Source: Mycolicibacterium aubagnense
GTDB lineage: Bacteria > Actinomycetota > Actinomycetes > Mycobacteriales > Mycobacteriaceae
NCBI RefSeq assembly: GCF_010730955.1
Contig: NZ_AP022577.1
Location: forward strand, 1-64,000
DNA: 64,000 nt
Direction: 5' to 3'
Shown: in pieces, positions 55,718-64,000 of the stretch
Numbering within the stretch: the first letter of the stretch is position 1
Layout of the letters: the number at the start of each line of letters is the position of its first letter
Program-made: the position numbers and the translations under genes
Notes under the pieces: model-generated
The model's input: the letters and a program-made list of their open reading frames with translations, nothing else
The model's database searches: none
What the model was told of the DNA's origin: nothing

Positions 55718-58700
55718 GCGCCCCCGGACGGATTCGAACCGCCGACCCCGGGTGTAGGACACCCACGCTCTGTCCGCTGAGCTACGAAGGCATGTGAGAG
55801 GTTCCTGCGCAGGTCGCCCCTCCGCGGGCTAAGGATCGGCATCATGGGGGCGCCTTCACCGGCAAAGCCATGTGCGCGGCGCTGACGCGGGAACCTCACT
55901 GCGTCAGCATGTGTGATCTGCTCGCCTGCCCGCCGCGAGGGTCCTTCGACACGCCGAAGGCCGCTGCACGTGCCGCTCGTGACGCTGGCGGGAATCGAAC
56001 CCGCGTCGTGTCCGGAGTGAAAATCCGGCCGCCCCTGGCCAACAGAGCAACAGCGCCATGGACGAGATCGCGACCGTCTCCGCGACCTCTCAACCGGGCT
56101 GGTGATCACCGGCCCAGGACCGCAGGGGTGACGGGACTCGAACCCGCATCATCCGGTTTTGGAGGCCGGCGCTCCGCCAGTTGAGCTACACCCCATCGTT
56201 CCGGTTACCGGACCGGAAAGCCGTTGTGCCCCCAGCAGGGATCGAACCTGCGACATCCCGATTAAAAGTCGGGAGCTCTGCCAACTGAGCTATGGGGGCG
56301 TTGGTTTGTCGAGAGTCACCCGGTTGCAGCGTTGCGGAGCAACCGTCGGGCGCCGGACCAATCATCAGCTCCCAGCGAGGATTCCACGGTGGTCTGGAGT
56401 GCGTCGAAGTCCGTACGGTCAGACAACTCGATCGCGGTCGTGGTGCGGTACGTCGCCGCACGGCACCGGCACCGGTGCGCCTCTGCGGAGTCCGCCGTTT
56501 CGTGCACGTGCAGATAGAACTCGTCGCTTGCACCGCCCTGCTGTATGAACGCGAAACTGGCCATGGACGCGATCATGCACAGCTGGGCGCTGACCTGCCA
56601 TCTCGCCGCCGTCGACACGCCGGCGTCGCTGTGCCCGCGCCGAGGATCGAACTCGGGACCTCCTGATCCGGAATCAGGTGCTCTGTCCGCTGAGCTACGC
56701 GGGCTGAAATTTTGTTGTCGGGGTGACACGATTTGAACGTGCGACCCTCTGCTCCCAAAGCAGATGCGCTACCAAGCTGCGCCACACCCCGTTTCGCGTC
56801 GTTGAGGCCGACGCGGGCCTGGTGCCGGCAGAGGGATTCGAACCCACCCACCCGAAGGAACGGATTTACAGTCCGTCGCGCCTCAACCATCTGCGCCGTG
56901 CCGGCATGGTGGTCTCGGACGGGTTCGAACCGCCGACATCTTGGGTGTAAACCAAGCGCTCTTCCAACTGAGCTACAAGACCTGAACTCGCTGCGCGACC
57001 GTGACGGGGCTCGAACCCGCGACCTCCGCCGTGACAGGGCGGCGCTCTAACCATCTGAGCTACACAGCCATGTGCAGGCTTTACGGACCTGCGCAGCGAT
57101 CCGGTGGGCTGGATCGGGTTGCCCCGAAGCCGGATCTGCCGGCGCGCCTTTGCCGCCACCTGTCGTGCGGGATACAGGCGAGGGGATGCTGCGCGCTACC
57201 CTCCACGGCGGATGCCGTTGGTCGATCTGCGAGGACTTGAACCTCGGGCCTCCTCGTTATCAGCGAGGTGCTCTAACCGGCTGAGCTACAGATCGTTTCG
57301 CGGCCCGGTCCGGCCGCAGGCCATATCACGGCTCGCGCTGGAGTCAGGTTTCCAGACCGGAACGCCGCAGTTGTGCCTCCAAGTTCGCTACGCCTCGAGT
57401 GTCGCTAGTCGTTCCCGGTGCGATCACCAGCGGTTGGTTCTTGTCCGACGGAGCGAACCGCCAGTGGCCGTTGTTCGTCTTGGTGACTGCCCACCCTGAG
57501 CTTTCAGCCTGGGCAATGAGGGACTTCAAACGTTTCTTGTAGTCGGCGCTGCTCATTCCCGGCACACTGCAGCAGGGATACGTCGGCGCCGGTCTCAGGC
57601 GCGGTTCAATCTGGGTCCTCGGCGAACGCCACCTGTGCGTCGATTCCTACCGCCTGGAGCCGTCCTCTCAGCTGGGCTGCGATCTGCTCGCGCAGCTGCG
57701 GGTGGCGCGGCAGCTGCAGGCGCACGACGTTGCCGTACGCCGATCCGACGTCGCACTGAACCCAGGGGCCGGCCGCGGACCTGAACGACGACAGGCTCAT
57801 TGCAGCGTCGAGGAGCTTGTCGGGCCCGGCGTTGACCGCCGTGATCGTGTAGGCGTCGCTGTGGTCGTAGACATCGTCGTCCGGGTAGCCGTAGCGGATC
57901 GGAATGTCGATGCCTGCGCGCATGGCGGCGATGGAGCGGTGCATCCCGTCCAGCACGCGCGGCCGGAGGCTCCACCAGTGATCACGGCCGATGAAGACCG
58001 GGCGATCGAAACCATCCTTCAGCTCGACTGCGAGTTCGTCGATCCGGCGACGTTCCAGCGGATCGGCCAGAAGTGCAGCTGCGCAGGCGTCCCAGGTTCC
58101 TCCGTGCGCAGGCAGCACATGAGCACGGAACCACGCGGGAATCACAGTGCGGGTACGACCGGAAAACCTCATGGTTCACTCCAGGATTCGAAAGCCCTCT
58201 CTAAAATAGAGAAGGCTAGCCGTTGCTACTACGCTGTGCAAGCGTGAGCGCCGCGTGAGGGACTCGAACCCCCGACCCCCTGTTCCGTAAACAGGCGCTC
58301 TCTCCACTGAGCTAACGCGGCTTGTGGTCTGATCCGGGATCGAACCGGAGGCCTCTCGCTTTTCAGGCGAGCGCTCGTTCCAACTGAGCTATCAGACCAA
58401 GAGCATGTACACATCGATCACGCGTGGGTGTGGATCCATTCGCGAATCTCGTTGACCTCGCGTGAAATCAGGCCTGTCGCCGGCCTCGGCCTGATCAACG
58501 TGGTGGGCGCGGTTCGTGACCGCCGCCAGCTTTCTGAAAGCAGATCCACTGTGAGCGAGTCCTCGGTCCACAACAGCGCGGCGCCGGCGGGCACGAAAGC
58601 CCTGGCCACCAAGACCTTCCACGGACCCGACTCCATCGCGAGCCTGGGATCGAGGTCGTCGCTGGCACGTGTGTCGAGAATGGTCTCGTCGAGCCAGGGT

Positions 58701-61700
58701 AGGTCCGGAAGGCCGGGGATAATCTCGGGTAGGCGCTTCGTGTGCTCCCGCCATGTCGACAACCAACGAACATCGATACCGGCACGTGCAGCTTCGGCGA
58801 TGACCGCGATCACCGCTGGTGACCAGAGCAGCGGCAAATGCACCGGATCGCCAGCACTGGTCAGGTCCCCCTCGGGGTGGGCCACCGTGGCCGACGACCA
58901 TTCCGGCCAGTAGGAGCGTCCGCCGCGTTTGGACAGGGCGTTGATGACGCCGTCGAAGTCGAGCAGCCAGACTGCAGTCATTACGGTCGCCTTTCCATGC
59001 GGGCGTGGGGGATTTCAGAGAAGTCCTGACGGGGTTCGAACCCGCAACGTCCGCCGTGAGAGGGCGGTGAGCTACCAGTTGCTCCACAGGACCAGGCGCC
59101 CGTCTATCCGGGCCGTCACGGGACCGTTCCCCGTCGTCTCAGATGTGCGCCGGCCGGAACGGCTCCCGGACCAGGCGCATGCCGGCCTCTTCTGGGGTGC
59201 GGTCGGCTTTGCGGTTGTTGCACGGTTCGCAGGCCGCGACCTGGTTAGTCCACGCAGTCACTGAGCCACCGCGTGAGCGCGGGAACACGTGGTCGATCGT
59301 GGTGGCGCGCGCACCGCAGCCGACGAACTGACACATGTGGTCGTCTCTGTTCAGGATCTCGCTCCGCGAGGCAGAGTCACGATCGCGCCGGTAGGGGACC
59401 GGTGCGTATCGCTTCAGCATCAGTGACTTGGGCACTTCGACTTCGGTGCTGGGCGAGCGCACAACCCGTGGAGGGTCATGCGGCTCCAGTGCGTACGCCA
59501 CCTCACGCATCAGCATGGATACAGCGGCCGGTAGGTCGACACGGTTTAGAGGGCTGTAATCCGCGTTGAACACTTCGACGGCAGGTGCGGATAGGAACGT
59601 GGTCATGGCGCCGCGCCTCCTCTCGAATCGTATGGCGGGCCAGTCATTGTCGGGTGGTTGGACGTGGAGGCTAGGGGATTCGAACCCCTGACAACCTGCT
59701 TGCAAAGCAGGCGCTCTACCAACTGAGCTAAGCCCCCGGCGGGGTGATGCGCTGGCCCGGAAGGACTCGAACCTTCAACGGCGCGATTAACAATCGCGTG
59801 CTCTGCCATTTGAGCTACGGACCACTGTTTGTAGGTGGGGCTGAGACTTGACCCACCCGTGACGGTCTCTCGTCGGATTATCGTTTCCCGACTTGTCCAC
59901 CAGCTCCCGCTGGTACCCGCCGCGCCGAGCTGCTAACGGCAGCCACTCGTCATGCCACGGTCTACTCCGCAGGTTTGGGTCTGCTGCACGAATAGGTGAC
60001 ATCTGAGTTGGCTTGCCCAGCATGGGCGGGCTGGAAGGATGTCCCCATGGCAAGGCCCTACCCCCGCGAGTTCCGCGACGACGTCGTCCGGGTCGCTCGC
60101 AACCGCGATGACGGTGTAACGATCGAGCAGATCGCCACCGATTTCGGAGTGCACCCGATGACGCTGCAGAAATGGCTCCGTCAGGCCGACATCGACGAAG
60201 GCACCAAGCCCGGCAAGAGCGCCAGCGAGTCCGGTGAGCTGCGCGAAGCCCGACGGCGGATCAAACTGCTAGAGCAAGAGAACGAGGTGCTGCGTCGGGC
60301 CGCAGCGTATTTATCGCAGGCCAATCTGCCGGGAAAGGGTCTACCCGCTCGTGAAAGAGCTCGCCGCCGACGGGATCCCCGTCGCGGTGACGTGCCGGGT
60401 ACTCAAGCTCTCCCGCCAACCGTATTACCGCTGGCTGGCCGACCCCATCACCGAGGCCGAACTCATCGAGGCCTACCGCGCCAATGCGCTGTTCGACGCG
60501 CACGCAGACGATCCGGAGTTCGGCTACCGCTACCTCGTGGAGGAGGCGCGCGATGCCGGCGAGCCGATGGCCGAGCGCACCGCATGGCGGATCTGCTCGC
60601 AGAATCGACTGTGGAGCGTGTTTGGTAAGAAACGCGGCAAGAACGGCAAAGTCGGGCCGCCGGTGCACGACGATCTTGTCGAGCGTGACTTCACCGCTGA
60701 AGGGCCAAATCAGTTGTGGCTCAGTGACATCACTGAGCACCGCACCGGTGAGGGCAAGCTCTACCTCTGTGCGATTAAGGACGTGTTCTCCAACCGGATC
60801 GTCGGCTACAGCATCGACTCCCGAATGAAGTCACAACTGGCCATCCGGGCACTACACAGCGCGGTAGCCCGACGCGGAGATGTCGCGGGGTGCATTCTGC
60901 ACTCGGATCGCGGATCTCAGTTCCGGTCAAGGAAATTCGTACACGCCTTGAATCAACACGAGATGGTCGGCTCTATGGGCCGTGTCGGAGCCGCCGGCGA
61001 CAACGCCGCCATGGAGAGCTTCTTTAGCCTGCTGCAGAAGAACGTGCTCGACCGCCGCCGCTGGGACACCCGAGAACAACTCCGTATCGCGATCGTCACC
61101 TGGATCGAGCGCACCTACCACCGGCGCCGCCGCCAGTCCGGCCTCGGGCGGTTGACCCCGATCGAATTCGAAGCAATCATGACCACACCGGCCAGTCAGG
61201 CCGCGTGACCGAAACTGTCACCTGATCGTGCAGCAGACCCTTTCGCTTCGCGCAGGAGCAGCTAACCCCTACGCTGCACTACCGCCTCACGGACAGCCGA
61301 TCGCCTTGCGAGTTCACGGCTGCCTCGATTCCCCTTGCGAGGTCGAGGATTACGGCGCTGTCGGACCATGGCAGGGAAAGGCTTTCGCTTGAGTGCACGC
61401 CGGATTTGAACCAGCGACCCTTCGTTTACAGACGATTGCTCTACCGATTGAGCTAGTGCTTGACTGAGGATGTGCTCTCCCGCGAAGTTCCGTGACCTTT
61501 TGAGTCACAGAATGCTTCACACCCTCACGCTTGGCTGCCAGGCCGCTGCGCTCTCCCGCTTCGACCGATCCGCCGACCGGCATCTGCGTTCATGGGTTCC
61601 GCCCTCGCTTGGCGCGCTCGGACTAGGTGGAACCCTTCCGCGTCGAGAGCGTCCCTCGCCGTGCGCGGTGCTCCGCAGTGCGTCACTGCGGTGAGGTCAG

Positions 61701-64000
61701 CATTCGCCATTCCTCACACCTGGCTCGGGCCGCTCACCGCCCCCAGTAGAGACGATCCAACGACGCGGATTGCATGGGGTACCGCACCTTTCGGTGTGGC
61801 GGCGAGCTGTCAGCCTCGCCTTTCGCCGGGATCGCTCCCGGGTATGAGCCATGCCTCTTTGTACCCGTCAGGGGACTCGAACCCCCACGCCCTCTCGGAC
61901 ACCGGTTCCTGAAACCGGGGCGTCTTCCATTTCCGCCAAACGGGCATTGTGTCAGGCGCACTCCAAGCCGCGGTGTTCGGCGGAGTTGAACCTAGTGCGG
62001 ATGACGGGGATCGAACCCGCGGCCTTCTCGTTGGCAACGAGACGCGCTACCAGCTGCGCCACATCCACGTCAGCCCACGACTTTCGACCAGCTGCAGCTG
62101 ACTTGCCCAGCGCGGCCGACACCGCCGTATTGCCCCTGCATGGACCGAGGGGATCCGGGTCTGACGGTTCCGCGTTCCGCTCGCGCAGCGGATGGTTACC
62201 GACAACCGTGGAGCCTTCACCGGGGATCGAACCCGGGGCCTCGCCCATACCAAGGGCGCGCTCGTGCCACTGAGCTATGAAGGCAGTGTGTTGCGAAAAG
62301 CGAGAGCCCCAAGCCGGATTCGAACCGGCGACACTCCGCTTACAGGGCGGACGCTCTGGCCAGACTGAGCTATCAGGGCAGGTGCGTTCAGCACGGACCC
62401 GCGGCGTTGTCCGCTGCGTTGTTGGGTCAAGTCCAGGGACGTGGTGTATGACGTCGTCGTGTGATTCTTCGAGGTAGTTGGGTCAGGCGGGCAGTGCCGC
62501 GGGGGTAGCCTCCTGTTCGGTTGGGGTGTCGTTGACGGTGCGTGATTTGCTCAGAACGTCGAGGCCGAGGTAGCGCCGCGACTCGGCCCATTCGTCGTGT
62601 TGTTCGGCCAGCACTGCTCCGACGAGACGGATCAGGGCCGCGCGGTCGGGGAAGATGCCCACGACGTCGGTGCGCCGGCGGATCTCCTTGTTGAGTCGTT
62701 CCTGGGGATTGTTGCTCCAGATCTGGCGCCAGATCTGCTTGGGGAACGCGGTGAACGCCAGCAGATCCGGCCGCGCCGCTTCGAGGTGATCGGCGACATT
62801 GGGCAGCTTGTCGGACAATGCGTCGATGATCCGATCATATTGAGCAGCAACGGATTCAGCGTCAGGTTGGTCGAACACCGAGTGCAGCAGGGTGCGCACC
62901 CAGGGCCACGAACTCTTGGGAGTGACGGACATCAGGTTGGTCGTGTAGTGGGTTCTGCAGCGCTGCCACGCCGCTCCGGGCAGGGTGGCCCCGATGGCGG
63001 CGACCAGCCCGGCGTGGGCGTCGCTGGTGACCAGTTTGACCCCGGACAGGCCGCGGGCGGTCAACGACCGCCAGAACGTCAACCAGCCCGCCCCGTCCTC
63101 AGCGGTCGTGACATCGATTCCCAGGATCTCGCGGTAGCCCTCGGCGTTGACCCCGACGGCGATCAGGGCGTGCACGTTGACCACCCGGCCGGCTTCACGC
63201 ACCTTGAGCACCAGAGCGTCCGCAGCGACGAACGTATACGGGCCGGCATCGAGCGGCCGGGTCCGGAACGCCTCCACGGCGGCGTCGAGTTCCTTGGCCA
63301 TCACCGACACCTGCGACTTCGACAACGACGTGATGCCCAGGGTCTCGACCAGCTTGTCCATCCGCCGCGTCGAGACACCAAGCAGGTAACACGTCGCCAC
63401 CACCGTGGTCAGGGCCCGCTCGGCGCGTTTACGGCGCTCCAGCAGCCAGTCCGGGAAGTAGGATCCTTGCCGCAGCTTCGGGATCGCAAGATCCAAAGTC
63501 CCTGCACGGGTGTCGAATTGACGGTGTCGGTAGCCGTTGCGGGAATTGGTGCGCTCAGCCGAGCGTTCGCCGTAGCCGGCACCGCATAGGGCGTCGGCTT
63601 CGGCGCCCATCAGGGTGTGGATGAACGTGGCCAGCAGCTCGCGCAGCACGTCGGGATGGGCAGTGGTGAGTCGTTCGGCCAGCACAGTGGGCAGATCGAT
63701 ATTGTGGGCAGTGGTCATCGCGTCGATTCCTTTGCTCGAGTGACTTTGGACGGTCTCTCGAAGAATCACGCGATGACCTTCAATCACTCGGCTACGACAC
63801 GCCGGTACCGCTGATCAGGTCCGACTCGTACACCACCTTGATGGACGCAACCCGTTGTTGGCACGGCTGCGATTGGCAGCCGTGCGACATTCATGGCTGC
63901 CCCGCCTGGATTTGAACCAAGACGAACTGATCCAGAATCAGTCATGCTGCCAGCTACATCACGGGGCAAGGTTCTTGGTGCGGTTATGGTCCGCCGACCT

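Overview
The window looks like a Mycobacterium (non-tuberculous) sequence. The support is high G+C with G/C-ending codons, frequent GTG starts, a PE-PPE-domain hydrolase, a DUF732 secreted protein, a DUF2637 membrane protein, an M-box (ykoK) magnesium riboswitch of the mycobacterial kind, a DosR-box-like palindrome and actinobacterial IS256 and IS3 elements. No replication initiator, ParA or conjugation gene is visible, so a plasmid and an integrated element cannot be told apart. The recombinase genes, toxin-antitoxin modules and tRNA array point to a large mobile element joined to a metal-transport island.

Region 1 (1-20.6 kb) is a metal-transport and stress island. It holds a broken ABC importer (minus strand), a SpoIIAA-like gene, a DosR-like box, a small membrane protein and a first Nramp-like transporter. 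An M-box riboswitch with a terminator-like hairpin and a 25-codon leader ORF follows. It leads into an operon of a hypothetical gene, a soluble MgtE-type regulatory protein (PRC-barrel, MgtE-N, CBS pair) translationally coupled to a second Nramp-like transporter, a membrane protein and MgtC. A secreted Pro/Ala-rich protein, a folD remnant hit by an IS256 copy, an MgtA-like P-type ATPase and a second P-type ATPase complete the island. Many genes here carry frameshifts (ABC genes, both Nramp genes, the IS256 copy, an MFS remnant), while mgtC and both P-type ATPases are intact.

Region 2 (21-26 kb, minus strand) is a tightly overlapping run of small phage-like genes, then a DUF218/YdcF-like exported protein and a 429-aa unknown. 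Region 3 (26-36 kb) holds a second type II topoisomerase pair (GyrB-like and GyrA-like), a large exported Ala/Thr-rich protein, a DUF2637 protein and a WGR-PARP protein. Between the last two lies an unusual array of the heptamer TGCGTCA. Region 4 (36-45.5 kb) is an accessory strip with a secreted trypsin-like protease, four two-gene toxin-antitoxin-like modules (MNT/HEPN, HigBA-like, Phd/RelE-like, RelE-like with DUF6247-like) and several unknowns. Region 5 (45.5-52.7 kb) has a tyrosine recombinase overlapping a second recombinase-like gene, then an exported glycoside hydrolase, a PE-PPE hydrolase and small genes, ending at a strong bidirectional terminator.

Region 6 (52.8-64 kb) is a minus-strand array of 29 tRNA genes, one of them degenerate. 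By anticodon they cover all 20 amino acids and include an initiator tRNA. Phage-type genes are interspersed (DnaQ-like exonuclease, HicA-like, HAD phosphatase, HNH endonuclease, ParB-fold-like protein), and an IS3 element and an intact IS256 copy have inserted. The tRNA set, the private topoisomerase and the RNA-targeting toxins look like a module that could sustain translation and DNA topology for the element. A 16-bp palindrome, TTCTCTATTTTAGAGA, lies about 20-25 bp upstream of three scattered genes (PARP, a membrane protein, a ParB-fold-like protein) and suggests a small undescribed regulon.
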